Source: Pseudomonadota bacterium (GTDB lineage Bacteria > Pseudomonadota > Alphaproteobacteria > Rhodospirillales > Magnetospirillaceae). Taken from it: a DNA stretch of 19,212 nucleotides. Location: positions 1 through 19,212 of the forward strand of contig JAEXAH010000070.1 in assembly GCA_023458315.1 (NCBI GenBank), read 5' to 3'. The notes beneath the pieces were generated by a model. It had not been told where the DNA came from, did no database searches, and worked only from the letters and a program-made list of their open reading frames with translations. This document shows, piece by piece, positions 6,768-13,508 of this stretch. Numbering within the stretch: position 1 is the stretch's first letter; every line of letters begins with the position of its first letter. Both the position numbers and the translations under genes were made by a program.

Positions 6768-7169
6768 GTGCATTGCAACGATGAGGCGGTATTGCGTACC
6801 GCCCAGATCCGCCCCACCCGCCAACGCCTGACCATCCTGCGGCTGATCCGCGAGGGCGGTCATCGCCACCTGACGCCCGACAGTCTGTATCAGGAAGCCC
6901 TGTCTTCCGGCGTGCGACTGTCGCTGGCCACCGTCTACAACACGCTGCATGAATTCGCCCAGGGCGGCCTGGTCAAGCATGTGGCCGTCGGCGACCGTAG
7001 CTGGTTCTGCACCAACACCGCCGACCACCACCATTTCTACGACGTGCAGACCGGCCGCGTTCAGGACATTCCCGGCACCCAGCCGCGCGTCCTGGACCTG
7101 CCGCCCGCCCCGGCCGGCATGGAGGTCGAAGGGGTGGATGTCATCGTCCGTCTGCGCAAGGCGTCCTGA
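6768..7169 (+). CDS. irr: Irr-like iron response regulator (Fur family)
   Basis: A 133-residue Fur-superfamily DNA-binding protein. Features are IRPTRQRLTILRLI (about 14-27), the recognition region LSLATVYNTLHEF (51-63), the Irr-typical DHHHF with three His (87-89), and a C-terminal MEVEGVDVIVRLRKAS ending. In rhizobia Irr senses haem and controls iron and haem genes. The Cys-Pro haem motif of Bradyrhizobium Irr is absent, while the His cluster used as a second haem site is present. The start is the GTG at 6768, with AGGAGAGG six bases upstream; the frame remains open upstream to 6687 without a better start. A hairpin terminator follows at 7183-7215. Confidence 0.82.
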   Translation: MHCNDEAVLRTAQIRPTRQRLTILRLIREGGHRHLTPDSLYQEALSSGVRLSLATVYNTLHEFAQGGLVKHVAVGDRSWFCTNTADHHHFYDVQTGRVQDIPGTQPRVLDLPPAPAGMEVEGVDVIVRLRKAS

Positions 7170-7182
7170 GCACAGTGACCGC

Positions 7183-7215
7183 AAGCCCCGGCCCCGGCCG
7201 GGGCTTCGCTGTTTT
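7183..7215 (+). terminator. Intrinsic terminator after the Irr-like gene
   Basis: A 10-bp stem, AAGCCCCGGC (7183-7192) with GCCGGGGCTT (7197-7206), has a CCCG loop and is followed by CGCTGTTTT. It starts 13 nt after the irr stop. The short, offset T-run makes it a moderate terminator. Confidence 0.65.
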
Positions 7216-7236
7216 CAAGGGAGGGAGGTGACAGCC

Positions 7237-7467
7237 ATGCCGCCCAAACTGTTGCTGGCGGCGCTGGTCGCCGCCACCGTGGCCATCGCCGCCTATGCCC
7301 TGCGCCCGGCGCCGGACAAGGCGTTGTCCACCACCGGCATCTACGCCGACGACTGGCTGGCCAATTGCGGCAAACTGCAAGGCCCCGACCAGACCCGCTG
7401 CACCCAACGCCTGGACAGCGCCTATGGCCGCGCGGCGGGTGCGCCCATTCCGGGCGACAAGCGGTAA
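7237..7467 (+). CDS. Small exported or membrane-anchored two-cysteine protein
   Basis: A 76-residue protein with an N-terminal hydrophobic segment (about 4-22, MPPKLLLAALVAATVAIAAY) that is a signal peptide or membrane anchor. A short mature part contains DDWLANCGKLQGPDQTRC with Cys 44 and 55, which could form a disulfide. No lipobox is visible. The ATG at 7237 has GGAGG eight bases upstream, which supports a real gene. It is separated from irr by the terminator at 7183-7215. Its last 46 bp overlap the 3' end of the convergent phosphopantetheinyl transferase gene. I do not recognise the family, and the function is unknown. Confidence 0.65.
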   Translation: MPPKLLLAALVAATVAIAAYALRPAPDKALSTTGIYADDWLANCGKLQGPDQTRCTQRLDSAYGRAAGAPIPGDKR

Positions 7468-8159
7468 AGTTCATCCGCCTGCTTTTCCTCGACCGTCACC
7501 GCCATGGGTTCCGGCGCCCGCAACGCCACCGCCATCAGGTGGCGGGGGGTGGGCACGAAGCGGCGGAAGCTCCAGGCGGCGGGCGTGTCGGCCCCCGCGT
7601 CGGCGAAAGCGATCGCCAGCGGCTCCAGGGTGAAGGCGAAACTGTCCAGCGGTTGCGCCAGTCCCTTGCCGATGGCCTTCACATAGGCTTCCTTCAACGT
7701 CCAGAAACTCAGGAAGCGTTCGACGAAAGCATCCTCGGCCAGCCCGTCCAACTGCGCGCATTCCGTCCGGGCGAAGAAACGCTGGGCCAGATCCATGGTG
7801 GGGGCGCGACGGTCCAGCCATTCCACGTCGATGCCGACGTCGTGGCCTTCGGTCAACACCGCCGCCGCCAGCCCGCGCGTGTGCGACAGGTTCAGCCGCA
7901 GGCGCGGCCCGCCGGGCGGCGACAGCACCTCGGGCTTGCCGTGGTCGCCCACCTGGAACCGCCAGCCGCGCGGGTCACCCCCCGCCCATGACGACAGCAG
8001 CGTCCGCCCCAGGGCGTGGGCGGCGACATAGCATTTGCGGTCACGATCGAAATGAAAACGGGCGGCGCGGGCGCGTTCGGCATCGTCCAGCAAATCGGCC
8101 AGACGCGGCCATTGGGATTCCGCCACCCGATCCACCGTCAGCCACCACGCCCGAACCAT
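7422..8159 (-). CDS. Sfp-type 4'-phosphopantetheinyl transferase
   Basis: A 245-residue enzyme that moves phosphopantetheine from CoA onto carrier-protein serines, activating fatty-acid, polyketide or nonribosomal peptide synthases. Family motifs are NLSHT (90-94), the Mg-binding GIDVE (109-113), and W153-xx-K156-E157-xxx-K161 (FWTLKEAYVKAIGKG). Length is typical of the Sfp/Gsp/HetI group, not the shorter AcpS. The ATG at 8159 has a purine-rich GGGGGGCAGG just upstream. No synthase is in the window, so the target carrier protein is unknown. The 3' end overlaps the small exported protein gene by 46 bp. A strong hairpin lies about 50 nt upstream of the start. Confidence 0.9.
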   Translation of the reverse strand: MVRAWWLTVDRVAESQWPRLADLLDDAERARAARFHFDRDRKCYVAAHALGRTLLSSWAGGDPRGWRFQVGDHGKPEVLSPPGGPRLRLNLSHTRGLAAAVLTEGHDVGIDVEWLDRRAPTMDLAQRFFARTECAQLDGLAEDAFVERFLSFWTLKEAYVKAIGKGLAQPLDSFAFTLEPLAIAFADAGADTPAAWSFRRFVPTPRHLMAVALRAPEPMAVTVEEKQADELYRLSPGMGAPAARP

Positions 8160-8208
8160 CCTGCCCCCCTTGCTTTCGACGCAGTGTGGACGACCGGCCG
8201 GAAAATGA

Positions 8209-8242
8209 GAAGCCCCGCCGGGGTGGGGGATGGCGGGGCTTC
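8209..8242 (-). other. Strong hairpin in the leader of the phosphopantetheinyl transferase gene
   Basis: A perfect 11-bp inverted repeat, GAAGCCCCGCC (8209-8219) and GGCGGGGCTTC (8232-8242), has a G-rich 12-nt loop. Read on the minus strand it is followed by TCATTTTCC, so it resembles an intrinsic terminator. No minus-strand gene precedes it, which leaves attenuation ahead of the start at 8159 or a stray terminator as options. Confidence 0.45.
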
Positions 8243-8299
8243 ATCTTCGGCCCCCAGGGGCTTGGGGACAGGTGGGGTACCGAATTGGGACCATCCTAG

Positions 8300-8335
8300 C
8301 AATCCCCGGGATTGCCCATGATCCCCAGATGGGGA
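8300..8335. promoter_or_regulatory. Two palindromes upstream of the TetR gene
   Basis: CAATCCCCGGGATTG (8300-8314) is a perfect 15-bp palindrome. TCCCCAGATGGGGA (8322-8335) is a second one with a 2-nt centre. They lie about 100-130 bp upstream of the TetR start at 8432 and 140-175 bp upstream of the divergent gene at 8159. TetR regulators often bind palindromes of this size in their divergent intergenic region. A third imperfect one, TTTTACC-ATC-GGGTACAAAA, lies near 8396-8415. The remainder of the 272-bp interval shows nothing else I can assign. Confidence 0.4.
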
Positions 8336-8431
8336 CATGGGGAGAAAGATCACGGTGCCGCGGTGGAACTGGACAGAACCTTGCCGACAGCCCATTTTAC
8401 CATCGGGTACAAAAAGCAAGGGAGCCGTTTC

Positions 8432-9025
8432 ATGGCCATGGGTCGCCCCCGCGCCTTCTGCGCCGACACGGCGTTGAACCGGGCGCTGGAAGTGTTCTGG
8501 CGCAAGGGATACGAGGGCGCCTCGATGAACGATCTGACCGAGGCCATGGGCATCAACAAACCCAGCCTTTACGCCGCCTTCGGCAACAAGGAAGAATTGT
8601 TCCGCAAGGCGCTGGACCGCTATAGCCAGGAAAAGATCGCCTATTTCTCGGACGCCGAGCAGGCCGACACCGCCTATGGCGTGGCCGAGCGGCTGCTGTT
8701 CGGGGCGGTGGACATGCTGACCGACCCCAACCATCCGGTCGGCTGCCTGGTGACGAAGGGCGCCATGACCTGCGGCGACGAGGCGCAATCGGTCAAGGAC
8801 AAGATTTCCCACATCAAGGCCGATTACGAGAACCGCATGCATTCGCGGCTGGAGCGCGCCCGCGCCGAGGGCGATCTGCCGCCCGATGCCGATCCGGTGC
8901 GGCTGACCCGGTTCCTGACCACGCTGATCCAGGGCATGTCCCATCAGGTGATCCACGGCGCCACCCGCGAGCAATTGCGCCAGGTGGCGGCCACCGCCCT
9001 GCTGGCCTGGCCGACCCGGCGCTAG
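8432..9025 (+). CDS. TetR/AcrR-family transcriptional regulator
   Basis: A 197-residue DNA-binding protein. The N-terminal TetR domain starts MGRPRAF, with the helix-turn-helix at about 29-52 (GASMNDLTEAMGINKPSLYAAFGNKEELF). The C-terminal ligand domain is helical, with Cys at about 107 and 115 (VGCLVTKGAMTC). The inducer is not predictable from the sequence. The chosen ATG at 8432 has AGGGAG eight bases upstream; the frame also runs open upstream to 8312, but that extension crosses the palindromes. It ends 3 bp before the histidine kinase gene, so the two are probably co-transcribed. Confidence 0.92.
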   Translation: MAMGRPRAFCADTALNRALEVFWRKGYEGASMNDLTEAMGINKPSLYAAFGNKEELFRKALDRYSQEKIAYFSDAEQADTAYGVAERLLFGAVDMLTDPNHPVGCLVTKGAMTCGDEAQSVKDKISHIKADYENRMHSRLERARAEGDLPPDADPVRLTRFLTTLIQGMSHQVIHGATREQLRQVAATALLAWPTRR

Positions 9026-9028
9026 GCC

Positions 9029-11464
9029 ATGGCCGCCGCCGAGCCCACCACCCGCGTCACCTGGGCGGGCGAGTTCGCCGACCGCGCGCTGGAACGCCGC
9101 TTCGTCGAAAGCGCCTCGACCCGCGCCCGCGACGGCGCCCTGCTGTGCGTGGTGTCCACCACCCTGACCAGCCTGGGCTTCATCCCCGCCGATCTGGCCT
9201 TTCTGTCGGAACGCCAATTGCCGTTCTTCCTGGGCGACCGCCTGCTGATCGCCGTGCTGGGGCTGGCGGCCAGCATGGCGCTGCTGCGCGGCGGCGGCTT
9301 GCGGCGGCTGCTGGCCATCACCTATGCCCATCAGGCGGCGTTCTTCACCCTGAACGCCCTGATCTTCAACCACCCGGCGCTGCTGCGCCATGGCGGCGTG
9401 CTGCTGCCGCTGATGCCCATCGCGCTGATGATCTGCCTGCCGGGCAGTTTCCGGGCGGCGGCAACGCTGTGCCTGTACGCCCCCACCATCAGCCTGTTGT
9501 TCTGGGGGGTGCTGCGCCCCGACCCCGAGACGGCGCTGGACCTGTCCATCGTCGGCCTGATGACCCTGGTGGCGTTCGTGGTCGGCGCGGTGGCACGCAT
9601 CCAGCTTTCGGCCATGCGGCGCGAGGAATACCTGCACCGCCAGAATCTGAGCGCCGCCAAGGAGGCCGCCGAGGCGGGCGACCGCGCCAAGGCCGAGTTC
9701 CTGGCGGTGATGAGCCACGAGATCCGCACCCCGGTCAACGGCGTGCTGGGCATGCTGCATCTGGTGCTGGACAGTACCCTGCCGCCCGAGGAACGCCGCC
9801 GTCTGGAGGTGGCGCGCCATTCCGCCGAGCATCTGTTGCGGGTGCTGGACGACATCCTGGACATCACCAAGCTGGAATCCGGCCGCGTCGAGTTCGAGAA
9901 CGAACCGTTCAACCTGCGCCGGGTGATCGCCGAGGTGGCGGCGCTGACCGAGGCCCGGGCGCGGGAAAAGGATCTGTCCTTCGCCCTGGAACTGGACGGA
10001 AGCGTGCCGGAATGGGCGCGCGGCGACGTCGCCCGCCTGCGCCAGATTCTGTTCAACCTGACCGGCAACGCCGTCAAGTTCACCGAAACCGGTTCGATCG
10101 CCCTGCGCGCCGCCGCCCGCGACGGCGGCGACGGCGGGATGGTGCTGGAACTGGAGGTCGAGGACAGCGGCATCGGCATCGACGACTGGCAGCGCCGCCG
10201 ACTGTTCCAGGCCTTCGCCCAGGCCGACGCCTCCATCAACCGGCGTTTTGGCGGCACCGGCCTGGGGCTGGCCATCTGTCGCCGTCTGGCCGAGGGCATG
10301 GGCGGCGGCATCGATCTGGACAGCACGCCGGGGCGGGGCAGCACCTTCCGCGTCACCGTGCGGCTGGCGCCGTCCGGCCCGGTGGCCGAGGCCCCCGCCC
10401 CCGCCCCGGTGCGCGTCCGTCCGCTGCGGGTGCTGCTGGCCGAGGACAACCCGGTCAATAGCGAGGTCGCCCGCACCTTCCTGACCCGCGCCGGGCACAC
10501 CGTCACCCTGGCCGCCGACGGCGCCCAGGCGGTGGACAAGGCCCAGGACGGCGGCTTCGACCTGATCCTGATGGACATGCGCATGCCCAAGGTGGATGGC
10601 TTGCAGGCCACCCGCCGCATCCGCGCCCTACCGCCGCCGCTGTGCGACGTGCCCATCGTCGCCCTGACCGCCAACGCCCTGCGGGCCGACGTGGAACGCT
10701 GCCTGGACGCGGGCATGGACGCCCATCTGGCCAAGCCCATGACCCCCCAGGCGCTGAACGCCGTGCTGGCCCGGGTGCTGGGGCCTGCCAACGCCCCCTC
10801 TCCGGCCCGCCCGGCGCCGTGCCTGGACGTGCTGGCGGCGGGCGATTGCGGCGCCGTCGCCGACCATCTGCGCGCCCAGGGCCACCGCGTCTTCGCCGTC
10901 GCCCCCGCCGTCGCCCTGACCATGCTGGGCAACCGGCCGTTCGAACTGGTGCTGGCCCCCGGCGGCGCCGCCCAGGTGGCGGCCCTGGCGGCGGCGGCCC
11001 GGTCCCACCGCCCGCCGCCCCGGCTGGTGGCATTGGCGCAAGACGACGCCCCCGAATTGCGGGCGGCGGGCGCCCGGGACGTGCTTTCCCCCGATTCCGG
11101 CCCGGCCGAGATCGCCGCGCTGACGGCGCGGGCGGCGGAACCGGCGACGCTGGACGACCTGCTGGGCGCCGCCAAGACCGCCGAATTGCGCGCCCTGCTG
11201 CTGGAGGGATTGCGGGTGCACGCCCCGGCCCTGGCGCGGCCGGGCATGGCCGCCGACACCTTGGCGCAGGTGGCGCACCGGCTCAAGGGCTCGGCGCTGT
11301 CGCTGGGACTGGACGCCCTGGCCGCCGCCGCCGAGCGGGCCTTGCGCGCCGCCGAGTCGGATTCATGCAACCCCGAGGCGCTGGACGCCGCCCGCCATGC
11401 GCTGTACACAACGATTGATGGGCTTCTCGCGGCGGCCGCCCGGCCGACCGCTTCCGAAGGGTGA
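9029..11464 (+). CDS. Membrane hybrid histidine kinase (HisKA-HATPase-REC-HPt)
   Basis: An 811-residue inner-membrane sensor. The N-terminal part (about 35-192) holds around six hydrophobic segments with no large periplasmic domain. HisKA follows with H230 (MSHEIRTPVNG). The ATPase domain has the N-box around NLTGNAVKF (343-351), the G1 box DSGIGID (379-385) and GGTGLGLAI (408-416). The receiver (465-585) has D516 (LILMDMRMP) and K569. Residues about 597-700 look like a second receiver-type fold without the phospho-Asp. An HPt-like C-terminus carries H750 (VAHRLKGSALSLGL). It is thus a full phosphorelay in one chain, probably ending on the response regulator encoded next. The start has little Shine-Dalgarno but lies 3 bp after the TetR stop, suggesting coupling. 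The stimulus is unknown. Confidence 0.93.
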   Translation: MAAAEPTTRVTWAGEFADRALERRFVESASTRARDGALLCVVSTTLTSLGFIPADLAFLSERQLPFFLGDRLLIAVLGLAASMALLRGGGLRRLLAITYAHQAAFFTLNALIFNHPALLRHGGVLLPLMPIALMICLPGSFRAAATLCLYAPTISLLFWGVLRPDPETALDLSIVGLMTLVAFVVGAVARIQLSAMRREEYLHRQNLSAAKEAAEAGDRAKAEFLAVMSHEIRTPVNGVLGMLHLVLDSTLPPEERRRLEVARHSAEHLLRVLDDILDITKLESGRVEFENEPFNLRRVIAEVAALTEARAREKDLSFALELDGSVPEWARGDVARLRQILFNLTGNAVKFTETGSIALRAAARDGGDGGMVLELEVEDSGIGIDDWQRRRLFQAFAQADASINRRFGGTGLGLAICRRLAEGMGGGIDLDSTPGRGSTFRVTVRLAPSGPVAEAPAPAPVRVRPLRVLLAEDNPVNSEVARTFLTRAGHTVTLAADGAQAVDKAQDGGFDLILMDMRMPKVDGLQATRRIRALPPPLCDVPIVALTANALRADVERCLDAGMDAHLAKPMTPQALNAVLARVLGPANAPSPARPAPCLDVLAAGDCGAVADHLRAQGHRVFAVAPAVALTMLGNRPFELVLAPGGAAQVAALAAAARSHRPPPRLVALAQDDAPELRAAGARDVLSPDSGPAEIAALTARAAEPATLDDLLGAAKTAELRALLLEGLRVHAPALARPGMAADTLAQVAHRLKGSALSLGLDALAAAAERALRAAESDSCNPEALDAARHALYTTIDGLLAAAARPTASEG

Positions 11465-11475
11465 TTCCACTCCGC

Positions 11476-12147
11476 ATGTCCATTGGTCCCATTCTCGTCG
11501 TCGACGATGCCCCCGAATGCCTGGAAGGCGTGGCCGGGTTCCTGGAAAGCCAGGGGCTGGCCTGTCTGCGCGCCGCCAGTTGCGCCGAGATGCGCGCCCA
11601 CCTGCGCACCAGCCAGCCGTCGCTGATCCTGCTGGACGTCAACCTGCCCGACGGCGACGGCATCGCCCAGGCCCGCGACTTGCGGCTGGGCGAGCGGTGC
11701 GGCCTGATCTTCCTGACCGGCCGCGACACCGACGAGGACGAAGTCGCCGGGCTGGAGGCGGGCGGCGACGATTACGTCACCAAGCCGGTCAACCTGCGCG
11801 CCCTGCTGGCCCGCATCCGCAGCGTGCTGCGCCGGTCGGGCGAATCGCTGATCGAATTCGACGGCTGGATCATCGACATGATCCGGCGCGAATTGTTCCG
11901 CCCCAACGGCCAGTTGCTGCCGCTGACCTCGGGCGAGTTCAACATCCTGGGCGCCCTGGCCGCCCAGCGCCCCAACCCGGTGACGCGCGATTTCCTGCTG
12001 GACGTCATCAGCAACCGCGACCCCCGCGACATCAGCGAACACACCGTCGACACCCTGGTCGCCCGCCTGCGGCGCAAGATGAACCAGGACGGCTTTTCCG
12101 CCCCCATCGTCACGGTGCGCGGAATCGGCTACGCCCTGGGAAGCTGA
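11476..12147 (+). CDS. OmpR/PhoB-family response regulator
   Basis: A 223-residue regulator. The receiver (1-118) has acidic D10/D11 (ILVVDDAPE), phospho-Asp D54 (LILLDVNLPDGDG), a switch Thr in IFLTGRD and Lys in DYVTKPVN. The winged-helix DNA-binding domain (about 125-223) includes LPLTSGEFNILGAL and ISEHTVDTLVARLRRKM, ending in the usual VRGIGYAL. It lies 11 bp after the hybrid kinase and is its likely phosphorelay output. A GTG at 11461 that overlaps the kinase stop is a possible alternative start, adding five residues. I prefer the ATG because of family N-termini. Downstream, on the same strand, is the NHLM export operon, a plausible target. Confidence 0.93.
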   Translation: MSIGPILVVDDAPECLEGVAGFLESQGLACLRAASCAEMRAHLRTSQPSLILLDVNLPDGDGIAQARDLRLGERCGLIFLTGRDTDEDEVAGLEAGGDDYVTKPVNLRALLARIRSVLRRSGESLIEFDGWIIDMIRRELFRPNGQLLPLTSGEFNILGALAAQRPNPVTRDFLLDVISNRDPRDISEHTVDTLVARLRRKMNQDGFSAPIVTVRGIGYALGS

Positions 12148-12242
12148 TCTTCAACCGCCGTTGACCTGGGCCGCGGCCGCGTTGACGGCCCGGTCCGTTC
12201 TGTGGCCCCTGGACCTTCCAAGGGGGATGCAGGACCGGAGAG
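12148..12242 (+). promoter_or_regulatory. Short interval before the export operon with TTGAC repeats
   Basis: These 95 bp separate the response regulator from the export operon. They contain an inverted repeat TCAAC-CGCC-GTTGA (12151-12164) and a direct repeat of GTTGAC at 12160 and 12181, 21 bp apart, about two helical turns. OmpR-type regulators often bind direct repeats. No convincing -10 or terminator is seen. The assignment is weak. Confidence 0.3.
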
Positions 12243-13508
12243 ATGGCGAACGCTGCCGAGAAATTGTTCCGCAAGGCCGCGCTGGAGCGCATCGCCTCGC
12301 CGGAACAGCTTGACCGCATGGTGACGGTCAGCGGACCGGGGACGTGGATCGCCCTGGTCGGGCTGGGGCTGGGGTTGGCCTTCCTGATCCTGTGGGGAGT
12401 ATTCGGCAGCGTTCCCACCAATGTTCCGGCCAAGGGCATCCTGATCACCCAGGGCGGCCGGGTGGTCCCGGCCATGAGCCCGGCCGCCGGGGTGGTCGAC
12501 CGCGTGCTGGTGGCGGTGGGCGACCGCGTCGCCAAGGGTCAGGTGGTGGCCCGCATCCGCCAGGACGAAACCCGCCAGCGCCTGGGCCACGCCCGTCAGG
12601 TATTGTCCGAGAAAAGCGACGATCTGCGCGCCCGCCGCGGCGTGCTGGAACAGGAACTTCAGGCCACCCTGGCCACCATCGCCCAACGTCAGGCGGCGCT
12701 GGAACAATCGGCGGCGGCGACCCGCGACCGCATCGCCTATCTGGACCAGCAGGTGCGCAACCGCCAGGAAATGCTGGGGCTGGGCTTCGCCACCGCCGAC
12801 GCGGTGCAGGCGGCGCAGAACGAACTGAGCCGGGCGCGGCGCGAACTGGCCGATGCCCAGGCCCAGATCGGCGCCGCCCGCGCCGAGGCCATGCAGGCCC
12901 GCCTGAACACCGACCGCGAAATCCGCCAATTGTCCGAGAACGTGGCCAACGCCAACCGCCGCGCCGATGAATTGTCCACCGAGATCAGCCTGGCCTCGGA
13001 AGTGGTCGCCCCCGCCGACGGCCGCGTCAACGAGATCATGCTGGCCGATGGCGCCGTGGTGGCGGTGGGCCAGCCGCTGGTCAGCATCGAAAGCGCCGGG
13101 TCGCGCTTGCAGGCGGTGGTCTACGTCCCCACCGAACACGGCAAGAAGGTCCGTCCCGGCATGACCGTGCGGGTGGCGCCGTCCACCGTGAAGAAAGAGG
13201 AAGTGGGCACCCTGCTGGGCCGCGTCGCCCAGGTCACGCCCTTTCCCGCCACCCGTGCGGGCATCGCCGCCGTGGTGCAGAACGAAACGCTGGTCGAGGA
13301 TTTCGTGCGCAAGGGCGCACCGTTCGAGGCCCGCATCGATCTGGTTCCCGCCGACACCCCCAGCGGCTACGGCTGGACCTCGGGCGATGGCCCCCCGATC
13401 GACCTGACCAGCGGCACCACGGTCGAGGCGGCGGTGGCGGTGCGCGAACAGCGCCCGATCTCGCTGATCCTGCCGTTCCTGCGCCGGGCCATCGGGGTCG
13501 AACGGTGA
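12243..13508 (+). CDS. HlyD-like membrane fusion protein of an NHLM-type peptide exporter
   Basis: A 421-residue periplasmic adaptor. There is one membrane helix near 33-55, then a biotinyl/lipoyl-like half motif (GVVDRVLVAVGDRVAKGQVVARI, about 82-104), a long coiled coil (about 110-245) rich in Ala/Gln/Arg, and the second half motif (VVAPADGRVNEIMLADGAVVAVGQPLVSI). The N-terminus LFRKAALERIASPEQLD and the following Gly-rich helix match the HlyD subfamily of NHLM bacteriocin systems (TIGR03794, from memory). It would link the inner-membrane ABC transporter to the outside. AGGA lies 8 bases before the ATG at 12243. Its stop overlaps the next start by 4 nt (GTGA), so translation is coupled. Confidence 0.85.
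   Translation: MANAAEKLFRKAALERIASPEQLDRMVTVSGPGTWIALVGLGLGLAFLILWGVFGSVPTNVPAKGILITQGGRVVPAMSPAAGVVDRVLVAVGDRVAKGQVVARIRQDETRQRLGHARQVLSEKSDDLRARRGVLEQELQATLATIAQRQAALEQSAAATRDRIAYLDQQVRNRQEMLGLGFATADAVQAAQNELSRARRELADAQAQIGAARAEAMQARLNTDREIRQLSENVANANRRADELSTEISLASEVVAPADGRVNEIMLADGAVVAVGQPLVSIESAGSRLQAVVYVPTEHGKKVRPGMTVRVAPSTVKKEEVGTLLGRVAQVTPFPATRAGIAAVVQNETLVEDFVRKGAPFEARIDLVPADTPSGYGWTSGDGPPIDLTSGTTVEAAVAVREQRPISLILPFLRRAIGVER

Noticed and set aside
8138..12042. Very long minus-strand open frames (about 786 and 903 codons) opposite the TetR, kinase and response regulator genes
   Set aside because: They are antisense shadows caused by high GC; the plus-strand frames carry clear domains, while these have low-complexity Gln/His/Arg/Ala translations.
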